From: Streptomyces sp. NRRL F-5135
GTDB lineage: Bacteria; Actinomycetota; Actinomycetes; Streptomycetales; Streptomycetaceae
NCBI RefSeq assembly: GCF_000719775.1
Contig: NZ_JOHR01000001.1
Span: 62,001 to 126,000 of the forward strand
Direction: 5' to 3'
Length of the DNA: 64,000 nt
Shown piece by piece: positions 16,917 through 24,844 of the stretch; the stretch's first letter is position 1, and each line of letters starts with the position of its first letter. A program made the translations under genes and the position numbers. The notes under the pieces were generated by a model. That model did not search any database, had not been told where the DNA came from, and saw only the letters and a program-made list of their open reading frames with translations.

Positions 16917-17645
16917 TCAGCAGCCCATGGCCAGCCCCCCGTCCACCGGGACCACGGCGCCGGTGACGTAACTCGCCGCCTCGGAGGCGAGGAAGGCCAC
17001 GACGGCGGCGATCTCCTCGGGGCGTGCCGCCCGGTTCAGCGGCGTGCTCGCGAGGACGGCGGCCCGGCGCCGGGCCGCCACGTCGGCGGTGAGCCGGGTG
17101 TCGACGAAGCCGGGCAGCACGACGTTGCAGGTCACCCCGCGCGGGCCGAGTTCGCGGGCCACTCCTCGGGCCAGTCCGGTCAGACCGGACTTGGCGGCCG
17201 CGTAGGAGACCTGTCCGGCCACGCCGAGGGCCGCCGCGACGGAGGAGAGGAGGACCATGCGGCCCCAGCCGGCGGAGACCATCGCGGGCGCGGCGCGGCG
17301 CACGGCCCGCCAGGTCCCGGTCAGGTTGGTGTCGACGACGCGCCGGAACGACGCGTCGTCGGTCCGCATCAGCAGGCCGTCCTCCCGGATGGCGGCGCCG
17401 GCGATCAGGATCTGCACGGGCCCCTGTCGTTCCTCGGTCCGGGCGAACGCCTCGTCGACCTGGCGGCTGTCGGACACGTCGCAGCGGACGGAGGCGAACC
17501 CTTCGGGTCCCTCGCCGCCGCGCGAGGCGACCGTCACCCGGTGGCCCTGGGCCGCCAGCACGTGTGCGGTGGCCAGGCCGATGCCCCGGCTGCCGCCGAT
17601 CACCAGGGCGGAGCGCCCGCGGGGTACGGTGCCAGGGGGCTTCAC
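16917..17645 (-). CDS. FabG-like ketoreductase (SDR)
   Basis: A 242-residue classical SDR. The cofactor loop is IGGSRGIGLATA, the serine strand is VLLSSVAA, and the YAAAKSG pair and the VVPVDGGLAMG end match 3-oxoacyl-ACP reductases. The GTG start overlaps the stop of the acyltransferase by 4 bp. In a discrete-enzyme assembly line it would reduce the beta-keto group of an ACP-bound aryl-ketide. A separate dehydratase is not seen in the window. Confidence 0.82.
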   Translation of the reverse strand: MKPPGTVPRGRSALVIGGSRGIGLATAHVLAAQGHRVTVASRGGEGPEGFASVRCDVSDSRQVDEAFARTEERQGPVQILIAGAAIREDGLLMRTDDASFRRVVDTNLTGTWRAVRRAAPAMVSAGWGRMVLLSSVAAALGVAGQVSYAAAKSGLTGLARGVARELGPRGVTCNVVLPGFVDTRLTADVAARRRAAVLASTPLNRAARPEEIAAVVAFLASEAASYVTGAVVPVDGGLAMGC

Positions 17646-18607
17646 GGCAGCGGCACCGCCTTTTCCAGGGGCCGCATGAAGTTCAGTGCCACGGCGACGG
17701 GTTCGGGGTGCAGCAGGGCGGCCTTGGCGAGCACCTGGCCCGGTCCGGTGTCCAGGACGGTGGTGAGACCGGCGTCGACGACGGTGCGCATCGCGTCGTT
17801 CCACCGCACGGGCGCCGAGAGCTGGCGCAGCAGGTCCTCGCGCAGCTCACCGGTGCGGCGGGCGGCGCGTCCGTCGCTGCCCAGCAGGACGGGAACGGTG
17901 GGCGTGGCCAGCGGGACGGCGGCGAGCCGCGGTGCCAGCGCCCGTTGCACGGGATCCATCAGCGGTGAGTGGGACGCCACGCCCGCGGTCAGTTCCCGCA
18001 CCCGGACGTCCTCCTCCCGCACGGCGCGCGCGGTGACCCACCGCACCGCCGCGGTGTCACCGGAGACCACGGTCCGCGCCGGTCCGTTGAAACAGCCGGG
18101 GACCACCACGCCCAGGTCCGGCGGGCAGGCGGCGCACCAGTCGGCCACGCGGCCCGGTTCCGGACCGGAGAGGGACGCCATCAGTCCGGGCCGGCGGCGG
18201 GTCTCCTCCCCCATCAGCCGGGCGCGCCGGGCGACGATGCGCAGGGCGTCGTGGAAGCCGAGGGCGCCCGCCTCGACCAGGGCGGCGAAGTGACCGAGGC
18301 TGTGGCCGCCGACGAGCGCGGGCGGCGCCCAGCGGGTTCCGGTGTGCTCGCGCAGCGCCGCACTGCCCGCGAGGGCGGTCGCGACGATCGCCGGGTGGGC
18401 GACCTCCGGCGGCGCCAGCTCGGCCGGTGTGCCGTCGCGGCAGAGCCGGAGGAGGTCGAGTCCGGTCGCCTCGTGGGCGCGTCGGAGCACGTCGACGGCG
18501 GAGCCGAAGGACCGGCACAGCCGGCGGGCCATCGCGGGCAGTTGCGACCCCGCGCCGGGGAAGAGCAGCGCGTACCGTCCGGCGGAGATGTCGTCGAGGA
18601 CGCTCAT
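17642..18607 (-). CDS. Discrete acyltransferase (malonyl/methylmalonyl-CoA:ACP type)
   Basis: 321 residues of the FabD/AT family: LLFPGAGSQ near the start, the nucleophile Ser103 in GGHSLGHFAAL, and a second-domain motif VASHSPLM. In modular PKS acyltransferases, xASH at this place goes with methylmalonyl and HAFH with malonyl. The residues here therefore lean towards methylmalonyl-CoA, but stand-alone enzymes do not follow the rule strictly. It is the only loading acyltransferase in the cluster and would charge the extender on the ACP at 21999-22295. The ATG at 18607 follows the ligase gene by 17 bp. Confidence 0.8.
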   Translation of the reverse strand: MSVLDDISAGRYALLFPGAGSQLPAMARRLCRSFGSAVDVLRRAHEATGLDLLRLCRDGTPAELAPPEVAHPAIVATALAGSAALREHTGTRWAPPALVGGHSLGHFAALVEAGALGFHDALRIVARRARLMGEETRRRPGLMASLSGPEPGRVADWCAACPPDLGVVVPGCFNGPARTVVSGDTAAVRWVTARAVREEDVRVRELTAGVASHSPLMDPVQRALAPRLAAVPLATPTVPVLLGSDGRAARRTGELREDLLRQLSAPVRWNDAMRTVVDAGLTTVLDTGPGQVLAKAALLHPEPVAVALNFMRPLEKAVPLP

Positions 18608-18624
18608 CGGAGGACCATCCCTTC

Positions 18625-20094
18625 TCACGCGGTCACCTCCTGCCACAGGCGGGCCAGGTGGATTTTCCCCGTGCCGGTGCGCGGGAGCGCGTCCCGCAGG
18701 TGGAAGCGGGTGGGCACCTTGTACGAGGACAGCGTGCGGGCCACGTGGCGGCGCAGTCCGGTCTCGGTGACGCCGGGTTCGACCGCCACGAACGCCACGA
18801 AGCGGTCGCCGTGTCCCTCGGTGCCCTCCGGCGGCGCGGCGACCTTGCACTCGATCACCCCGGGGGCCGCTCGGACGGCGCGTTCCACCTCGTCGGGGTC
18901 CACCTTCCGGCCGGCCACCGAGATGCGGCGGGTGGTGCGGCCCTCGACCACGACGGTGCGGGGGGTGGGGAGCCGCCCGGTGTCCCCCGTGCGGAACCAG
19001 CCGTCGGTGTGGGCGGCGCGGCCGAGTCCGGGCAGGCCCCAGTAGGTGACCTCGGTGCCGTCCTGGCGGAGGTACAGCTCACCGGAGGCGTGCGGGTCAT
19101 GTTCCAGCAGGCGGCCGTCCTCGGTGCGCAGCCGTGCCTCGATGCCGGGCATCAGGCGCATCGCAGGAGCCTGCTCGTCCGGGGAGCCGGGGTCGTCGGG
19201 GTCGTCGGGGTCGTCGACGCAGAACGCGATCTGGCCGAACTCGGTGGCACCGTACTGGTCGCGCAGCGGTACGCCGACTTTTCCGCGCCAGTCCCGGGCG
19301 AGCTCGGCGGTGAGCGGCTCGCCGGCGCTGACGCACACCCGCAGCGCGGGGGCCGGCGTCAGCCGGCCGGCGTCCAGCAGGGCGCGGTAGAGGAACGGCA
19401 CGCTCTGTACGACGGTGGCGCCCGAGTCCCGCAGCGCGGCGGCCAGCGCCGCGGGGCCGGCGGGGTGCGGGGCGAGGACCAGGGTCGCGCCGGTGAGGAG
19501 GGCGGGCAGAAGGGCGACGCCGAACGCGTAGGCGTGGTGCAGCGGGGTGGTGCACAGGACGCGGTCGTCGGGGCCGTAACCGGCGGCGTCGGCGAAGGCC
19601 GCCGCGTTGGCGAGGGTGACGCCCCAGTGCTTGCGCACGACCTTGGGCTCGCCTCCGGTGCCGGAGGTGACCAGTCCGAAGTACCGCGCGGGCCGCTCCG
19701 GACCGGAGGCCGCGGCCGGCGGGCCCGTCGGCGGCGGTTCGTCGTCCGGGGAGGGCGCGTGCCAGGTGGTGACGGTGGCGAGGGCCGCGGTCCGGGCGCG
19801 TTCGTGGGCGGTGGCACGGGCGTCGTGGAGCACCGCCTCGGTGCCGTTCGCGGCCACCGCGAGGAGCGCGACGACGGTGTCCGGGTGGTTGCTCCCGAGC
19901 AGCCCGACGCGCCGGCCCGGTGTCCGGTCGCCGGCCGTCCGGTGGCGGGCGCGCGCCCGGGTGACCCGCGCGTACAGCTCCTCCCAGGTGACGGTGGTGC
20001 TCCGGTGCTCCAGCGCGGTGCGGCGGGGGGTGTGCGCGGCGCGCCAGGCGAGCGTCGTCAGCAGGTCCGCCGCGCTCATGTCCGCCGCGCTCAT
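18625..20094 (-). CDS. Adenylate-forming acyl ligase
   Basis: 489 residues of the ANL superfamily. The P-loop-like motif is TSGTGGEPK, A5 is DQYGATEFG, A7 is GWFRTGDTG, and the C-terminal lysine is in GTGKIHLARL, so all catalytic elements are present. It probably activates an aryl acid (4-aminobenzoate is the natural guess, given pabAB) and passes it to CoA or to an ACP. The ATG overlaps the CLF-like stop by 4 bp. The first ten codons are an exact 15-bp duplication (MSAAD twice), so a second ATG at 20079 could also serve as start. Confidence 0.8.
   Translation of the reverse strand: MSAADMSAADLLTTLAWRAAHTPRRTALEHRSTTVTWEELYARVTRARARHRTAGDRTPGRRVGLLGSNHPDTVVALLAVAANGTEAVLHDARATAHERARTAALATVTTWHAPSPDDEPPPTGPPAAASGPERPARYFGLVTSGTGGEPKVVRKHWGVTLANAAAFADAAGYGPDDRVLCTTPLHHAYAFGVALLPALLTGATLVLAPHPAGPAALAAALRDSGATVVQSVPFLYRALLDAGRLTPAPALRVCVSAGEPLTAELARDWRGKVGVPLRDQYGATEFGQIAFCVDDPDDPDDPGSPDEQAPAMRLMPGIEARLRTEDGRLLEHDPHASGELYLRQDGTEVTYWGLPGLGRAAHTDGWFRTGDTGRLPTPRTVVVEGRTTRRISVAGRKVDPDEVERAVRAAPGVIECKVAAPPEGTEGHGDRFVAFVAVEPGVTETGLRRHVARTLSSYKVPTRFHLRDALPRTGTGKIHLARLWQEVTA
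20065..20094 (-). repeat. 15-bp direct duplication at the ligase start codon
   Basis: The first 30 bases of the ligase gene are two exact copies of a 15-bp unit beginning ATGAGCGCGGCGGAC. Both copies supply an in-frame ATG. Only the first overlaps the stop of the preceding gene. Confidence 0.9.
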
Positions 20095-20837
20095 GCGGTG
20101 CCTCCCGGGACGAGGGCGACGCGGGAACCACCGCCGCGCAGTTCGATGCCGTCCGGCGACCGCCGCGCGTACCAGTCGGCGAGCACGGCGAAGGGCGCGC
20201 TGGTGTCGCCGTCGTCCGCCGGGGTGTCCCGCCCGGCCCGTACGGCCGGATGGCCGCCGCCCGGGCGCCAGTCGGTGACACCGCCCCCCTCGCCGTCGGG
20301 GCCGAGCACGACGGCGGCGGTGTTCAGCGGCGTGGGGGTGGCGTCTCCCGGCCCGGCGGGAGACGGCCAGTGCGCGGTGGCGACCAGGACCCGTGCGCAC
20401 CGCCCCGAGGTGATCATCCCAGCGGCGTAGCCCAGCGCGTCGACGCCGCCGGCGGGTCCGGTCAGGGTCACCGCGGTGCCGTCGAGGCCCAGTTCGATGC
20501 ACAGCCGCCCGGTCAGCGAGTGCGGCGAGTAGTGCAGGAAGCACTCCGGTGCCAGCCACCGGGGGCCCGGCCCCGCCAGCACCTCGGCGATGTACGCGGA
20601 GGTGGCGTCGGTGGCGCGGTGGGACGCGGTGACGCAGCCCAGTTCGCGGGCCTCCTCCGGGGTGACGCCCGCGGCGTCGAGTGCCTCCCGGGCGGTGGCG
20701 AGGAGTTGGGGGCCCAGCACGTCGCGCACCGCCAGGGGCATGCGGGGCAACTCGGTGGTGTCCGCGGGTGTCGGGGGGATCCGCCGGGGTGTCGACCGCA
20801 CGGCGGTGCCGGCGATCCGGGCGATGTCACGCCGCAC
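20091..20837 (-). CDS. KS-like protein without catalytic cysteine (CLF-like)
   Basis: A 248-residue thiolase-fold protein resembling the short ketosynthase-like partners of type II polyketide and aryl-polyene systems. The LHYSPHSLTGRLCIELGL segment and the following TLTGPAGGVDALGYAAGMI occupy the place of the KS nucleophile region, but no cysteine is there. It is roughly half the length of a normal KS or CLF, matching the N-terminal ketosynthase domain only. The GTG start overlaps the KS stop by 11 bp, so the two are made together and probably form a heterodimer. It could set chain length or simply stabilise the KS. Family assignment is moderate. Confidence 0.6.
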   Translation of the reverse strand: MRRDIARIAGTAVRSTPRRIPPTPADTTELPRMPLAVRDVLGPQLLATAREALDAAGVTPEEARELGCVTASHRATDATSAYIAEVLAGPGPRWLAPECFLHYSPHSLTGRLCIELGLDGTAVTLTGPAGGVDALGYAAGMITSGRCARVLVATAHWPSPAGPGDATPTPLNTAAVVLGPDGEGGGVTDWRPGGGHPAVRAGRDTPADDGDTSAPFAVLADWYARRSPDGIELRGGGSRVALVPGGTA

Positions 20838-22002
20838 GGCCGAACACCACCGCCACATTGGAGCCGCCCAGGCCGCAGGAGATGGTCATGCCGGTCTCCG
20901 GCGGGCTGCCGGGGCTCTGTTCGCCCAGGTTCAGGTGGTGCCAGCGCGGGTCGCGGTCCGCCAGGCCGAGCGTGGGGAGCACCTGGCCGCGCGCCAGGGT
21001 CAGTACGGTCACGATCGCCTCCACCGTTCCCGCGGCGCCCTGGCAGTGGCCCAGCGCCGCTTTGCTGCTGACGACGGGGACGCGGGGCAGGTGGTCGCCC
21101 AGCACCTCCGCCAGGGCATGGAGTTCGGCCACGTCGCCGTGGCGGGTCCCGGCGGCGTGCGCGTTGACGTAGCCGAGTTCGTCCGGTGCGGTGCGGGCGT
21201 CGCGCAGGGCGCGGCGTACGGCCTTGGCCAGCCCTTCGACGTCGGGTCTGGCCGCCTGGCGGGCCTCGTTGCTGCTGCCCCAGCCGCGCAGATGGGCGTG
21301 GGCGTCGGGGGCGGTGCGTTCCAGCACGACGGCGGCGGCGCATTCGGACACCCGGATGCCGGAGCGGCGGGCGCTGAAGGGGCGGCAGCCGCGCGGACTG
21401 AGCGTACGCAACGAGGCGAGTCCCTGGAACGCGGTCTCGGTGACGGTGTCGACGCCGCACACCAGGACGCGTTCCGCGAGGCCGTCGCGCACCAGGTCGG
21501 CGCCGACGCCGAGTGCGGTGGCACCGGCGGCGCTGGCGTTGCCGACCCGGATGACGGGCCCGTCCCAGCCGGGTGCGGCGTACGGGGTCCAGCCGGCGTC
21601 GGCGGCCGGGGCCCGGCCGTCGCGCCAGGCGCGCCAGGCCGCCGCGGAGGGGCAGCCGCCGCTGTCGGTGGTGCCCACCACCAGGGCGGTGGGGACGCGT
21701 CGGCGGCCGGTGCGCGCCTCGGCGTCGGCCAGCGCGTCGCTCGTCGCCCGGTGCAGCAGGTACGGCAGTCTGCCGGGCTGCCCGGGGGCGGGCGTGTCGG
21801 CGTCGCCGGTGTCGGGGACGAATCCGGCGACGCGCGCGCCGGTACGGGAGACGTCGAAGTGCTCGACGGTGCGGAAGGCGGCGCCGCCCCGCTCGCAGAC
21901 CCGCCACAGCGCGTCGGTGCCCCTCCCGCCCGGGGAGAGCACGCCGAGTCCGGTGACGGCGACGGAGCGCGCGGTGTCCCGGCCGCGCCGCGCCGTGTTC
22001 AC
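20827..22002 (-). CDS. Beta-ketoacyl synthase homologue with Cys-to-Ser nucleophile
   Basis: 391 residues along the full FabF/KAS II fold. The two active-site histidines are present (His282 in VNAHAAGT and His319 in LGHCQGAAG), as is the lysine in SSKAALGH. The nucleophile position, normally TAC(A/S), reads VGNASAAGATALG with Ser157. A serine nucleophile is known from DpsC of daunorubicin assembly (a KAS III-type protein), but is unusual in a FabF-type protein. This one may load or transfer acyl groups instead of condensing, or may condense with altered chemistry. GTGA overlap with the upstream ACP and an 11-bp overlap with the CLF-like gene show tight coupling. Confidence 0.8.
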   Translation of the reverse strand: MNTARRGRDTARSVAVTGLGVLSPGGRGTDALWRVCERGGAAFRTVEHFDVSRTGARVAGFVPDTGDADTPAPGQPGRLPYLLHRATSDALADAEARTGRRRVPTALVVGTTDSGGCPSAAAWRAWRDGRAPAADAGWTPYAAPGWDGPVIRVGNASAAGATALGVGADLVRDGLAERVLVCGVDTVTETAFQGLASLRTLSPRGCRPFSARRSGIRVSECAAAVVLERTAPDAHAHLRGWGSSNEARQAARPDVEGLAKAVRRALRDARTAPDELGYVNAHAAGTRHGDVAELHALAEVLGDHLPRVPVVSSKAALGHCQGAAGTVEAIVTVLTLARGQVLPTLGLADRDPRWHHLNLGEQSPGSPPETGMTISCGLGGSNVAVVFGRAA

Positions 22003-22295
22003 GCCCGCTCCGGGAAGGCGCCGTGCTCGGACAGATGGCGCACCAGCGCGTCGACCGAGTGGGCGACGTCCCACAGTTCGCCGTCGACGATGCGGTCGAC
22101 GGCGCACTCGCGTTCGAGTGCGGCGAGTACGGTGACGATGTCGAGGGAGTCGATGCCGAGGTCGTGGAACTCCTCGCCGCGCCCGATGGACCCGGCGAGG
22201 TCGTCCCCGATCCGTTCGGCCAGCTTCTCGCGCACCAGGGCCTCCAGCCGCCCGGTGGTCCCGCTCCCGTCGTCTCCTTCGCGTGTGTGCCGCAT
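21999..22295 (-). CDS. Acyl carrier protein 1
   Basis: A 98-residue carrier protein with the phosphopantetheine serine at position 50 in FHDLGIDSLDIVTVL, the standard ACP signature. The ATG at 22295 has a GAGGGGAGCG site. It is the first gene of a coupled set (ACP, KS, CLF-like, ligase), so it most likely carries the aryl starter or the extender during chain building. The phosphopantetheinyl transferase encoded just upstream would convert it to the holo form. Confidence 0.87.
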   Translation of the reverse strand: MRHTREGDDGSGTTGRLEALVREKLAERIGDDLAGSIGRGEEFHDLGIDSLDIVTVLAALERECAVDRIVDGELWDVAHSVDALVRHLSEHGAFPERA

Positions 22296-22318
22296 CGCGC
22301 TCCCCTCGTGTGTCTCGC

Positions 22319-23095
22319 TCAGTCGGTTCGTAGCCCGGTGCCGTCGCGCGTGGTGACGGACGCCACGTGACCGGGGGCGCCGGCCGGTACGGCCCGCACC
22401 CACCAGCCCCCCAGCGCGTCGGGGCGTGCGACGGCCACCCGGCCGTCGTCGTCGACCGTCGCGCCGATACGGGCGAGGGCGGCCCCCAGCGGGGTGCCGG
22501 ACGCCTTGGCGTACGATTCGGCGCCGGTCCACGCCGTCAGGAGCGCGGTGCGGCGCTCCCCCGGGGGGAGCCGGGCCAGTCGGGGCCGCTGGGCCGGTCC
22601 GAACAGCCGGGGCTCCAGTACGCGCGGGTCGGCGGTCCTGGCGGCGGTCTCCACGTCCACGCCCACGGGGTGGCCGGCGTAGTCGACGGCGACGGCGACC
22701 AGGAGACCGGCGTGGGACACGGAGAGCCGCCAGTCGGTCCCGTCCGCCATCAGGCGCACCGGGCCGTGGTCCCGCCCGCCGCAGGCCGGGCACCGGGCGG
22801 CCAGCGGCACCCGGGCCGGGTGCAGCCCGAGCCGTCCGCCGAGGACCGAGCGCAGCAGGCCGCGGGCCACGGTGAAGCGGTCCCGTGCCGGGGGCCGTGC
22901 CCGGGCCGCCCTGGCCCGCTCGGCGGGACTCAGCAGGGCCGCGCAGTGGTGGACGAGTGCGGGACCGACCACGGCCTGGCGCACCTCGGCGCAGCCGTCG
23001 TCCGGCGGTGGCCCCGCTCGGGCGAGCCGGGCCGGGCGGTGCGTTCCCACGGCGGCCGCGACGTCTTCACCGGTCGCCCGGAAGAGGTCCGTCAC
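22319..23095 (-). CDS. 4'-phosphopantetheinyl transferase (cluster copy)
   Basis: A 258-residue Sfp-type enzyme. The magnesium-binding motif is VGVDVET and the second motif is AWTGAESYAKASG, matching WxxKEAxxK with alanine-glutamate at the core. An SVSHAG element precedes them. It transfers phosphopantetheine from CoA to the serine of carrier proteins and probably serves both ACPs of the cluster. The GTG start overlaps the stop of the small kinase (GTGA). The ACP1 gene starts 23 bp downstream. A second, unrelated-looking Sfp-type enzyme lies at 61151. Confidence 0.8.
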   Translation of the reverse strand: MTDLFRATGEDVAAAVGTHRPARLARAGPPPDDGCAEVRQAVVGPALVHHCAALLSPAERARAARARPPARDRFTVARGLLRSVLGGRLGLHPARVPLAARCPACGGRDHGPVRLMADGTDWRLSVSHAGLLVAVAVDYAGHPVGVDVETAARTADPRVLEPRLFGPAQRPRLARLPPGERRTALLTAWTGAESYAKASGTPLGAALARIGATVDDDGRVAVARPDALGGWWVRAVPAGAPGHVASVTTRDGTGLRTD

Positions 23096-23673
23096 GGGGT
23101 CTCGCTCTCGTCGAGCCGCGCCAGGATCTCCTCGACGGTCTCCTCCGGATTCTGCTCCGACGTGTCGAGCCAGAGGCCCAGCCGCGCGGTGTCCCGGCGG
23201 AGGACCTGGTCCAGTTCGCGGGCGTACCGACCGGTCTCGTCGTACGCCCGGCCGGACCGGGCCGCGTCCCGCCGCAGGACGGTCGCGCTGTCGGGTGCCA
23301 GCGCGATCACATGACGGGGGCGCGCGTCCCCCAGGAGACCGACGAACTCCCCCAGGTGGGCCCCGAGGAGATTGTCCTCGGCGACCACGGTGAATCCCTC
23401 GGCGGCGTACGAGCGGGTGAGGTACGCCAGGTGGCGCAGGCGCAGACCGTACTGGCGCACCGCCTCCTGAGACGGGTCCGTGGTCATCTCGGCCCGGCCG
23501 GCGACCACCATGCGGCGCAGCACGTCGCCCTCGATCAGTACCGCGGGGTCGAAGCGCCGCGCCAGCAGCGCGCCGACCGTGGACTTGCCGCTGCCGGGGA
23601 CACCGGTGAGGACGAACACCCGTCCGTACCCGGGACCGCGCGGGGCCGGGCTCGTGAGACGGGGCGGGCTCAT
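23092..23673 (-). CDS. Small P-loop kinase, paralogue of the 7048 gene
   Basis: 193 residues with Walker A GVPGSGKST near residue 24, the GDVLRRMVVAGRAEMT segment and the C-terminal RLGLWLDTSEQNPEETVEEIL segment. These line up one for one with the kinase at 7048-7620. Two paralogues in one cluster suggest two phosphorylation steps or a biosynthetic plus a resistance copy. It overlaps both neighbours (glycosyltransferase upstream, phosphopantetheinyl transferase downstream) by 4 bp. The family is related to chloramphenicol phosphotransferase-like enzymes, but the substrate is unknown. Confidence 0.7.
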   Translation of the reverse strand: MSPPRLTSPAPRGPGYGRVFVLTGVPGSGKSTVGALLARRFDPAVLIEGDVLRRMVVAGRAEMTTDPSQEAVRQYGLRLRHLAYLTRSYAAEGFTVVAEDNLLGAHLGEFVGLLGDARPRHVIALAPDSATVLRRDAARSGRAYDETGRYARELDQVLRRDTARLGLWLDTSEQNPEETVEEILARLDESETP

Positions 23674-24734
23674 GAGGCGGCTGAGACGGGTCCGGCCGCG
23701 GACGGCTCACGGGCCGGGCTGCCGGACCCGTGGTGGCACCGCCATTCCAGCGGGGGCTCGCGGAGTGCCAGGAGCTCCACGAGGACGCGGTTGCCGATCG
23801 GCTCCACCTTCTGGAAGGCGCGCTTGACCGCCGTGGTGCCCCGCTCGCCGAGGGTGTCCGGGAGGTACCGCTTGATCTGCTCGAACAACAGCCACTGGCG
23901 CCCCTTGCGGTTCTTGGCGACCCGCTCCACGTAACTGGGTTCGATCCCGTACTTGTTGGCGAAGTGCTTCAGGGTCTCGGCGGTCCAGGCGTCGCTCCAG
24001 CGCAGCATGAAATACGGCAGGTCGGTCAGCGCGAAGGGTGGTGGCATCCGGTAGGTGATCACGGACGCCGGCTCGAACCACACCGTGCCGCCCGCATCGA
24101 GCACCCGCCGGCTGAAGTCCAGGTGCTCACGGGTGGTCAGCAAACCCTCGTCCATGCCGCCGACCTGGTCGAACACCGAGCGGCGCACCAGTGCGCAGTG
24201 GAACTCGATGATGTCGCACCGCTGCCGCCGCAGCTCCTCGGCGGGCACCTCGGAGAGGTGTTTCATGAAGTGCCGCTGGGTCTGGACGAAGCTCCTCGTG
24301 CCCCAGGTGCCCGAGAACTCCATGTCGCCGCCGGCCATGTGCACGGTCTGCTCCTGCAGCGGTCCGTGCAGGTAGAGGGGGCCGACCAGGGCGGCCTTCT
24401 CCTCGTCGGCGCAGGAGAGGAGGGGTTCGAGCCAGTTGGGCGTGTACTCCACGTCGTTGTCGAGGAAGACGACGTACTCGCCCACGGCGTAGCGCAGTCC
24501 GATGTTGCGGGCGCAGTTCGGCGACACGTACTTGTTGACGCGCACGGCCGTGAAGCCGCGTTCGTCGCTCAGGCGCCGCAGGCGCTCCCAGCGGTCGCGC
24601 GGGGAGTTGACGTCCACGTACACGACATGGCAGGGGACGCGGGTGTGCTCGTAGAAGCTCTTCAGGGACTCCTCGGCGTAGGAGAAGCGCTCCCGGCTGG
24701 TGATGACGGCGGTGACGCGGGGCGGGGTGTCCAT
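23670..24734 (-). CDS. Family 2 glycosyltransferase
   Basis: 354 residues with a GT-A fold. It starts RVTAVITSRERFSYAEESLK, has the acidic metal-binding motif in VVFLDNDVEYTPNWL, and continues with a GGMDEGLLTTREHLDFSRRV acceptor-side motif like other GT2 enzymes. A basic C-terminal domain of about 100 residues follows. The ATG at 24734 has a CTGGAGCAG site. It would add one sugar from an NDP donor, but no NDP-sugar pathway genes are nearby, so the donor is probably a common one such as UDP-glucose or UDP-GlcNAc (inferred). It starts a coupled run with the kinase and phosphopantetheinyl transferase. Confidence 0.78.
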   Translation of the reverse strand: MDTPPRVTAVITSRERFSYAEESLKSFYEHTRVPCHVVYVDVNSPRDRWERLRRLSDERGFTAVRVNKYVSPNCARNIGLRYAVGEYVVFLDNDVEYTPNWLEPLLSCADEEKAALVGPLYLHGPLQEQTVHMAGGDMEFSGTWGTRSFVQTQRHFMKHLSEVPAEELRRQRCDIIEFHCALVRRSVFDQVGGMDEGLLTTREHLDFSRRVLDAGGTVWFEPASVITYRMPPPFALTDLPYFMLRWSDAWTAETLKHFANKYGIEPSYVERVAKNRKGRQWLLFEQIKRYLPDTLGERGTTAVKRAFQKVEPIGNRVLVELLALREPPLEWRCHHGSGSPAREPSAAGPVSAAS

Positions 24735-24777
24735 GTCTGCTCCAGTTCGCGTGCGGAGTGGGGTCCGGTGGGAGCCG

Positions 24778-24828
24778 GTGCCGCGACCGGCAGGGTGTGC
24801 CCGTCGAGGAGCGACCGCCGCGCGGCGG
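24778..24828. repeat. Dispersed intergenic repeat, copy 1
   Basis: About 50 bp beginning GTGCCGCGACCGGCAGGGT and ending in CCGCCGCGCGGCGG. A near copy lies at 35529-35579 with one indel and a few substitutions. This copy lies between the O-methyltransferase stop (24845) and the glycosyltransferase start (24734). Confidence 0.75.
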
Positions 24829-24844
24829 CCCGCCGCCGGAAGGG

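Noticed and set aside
20827..22002. Canonical FabF housekeeping synthase
   Set aside because: The nucleophile is serine and the genes around it are biosynthetic.
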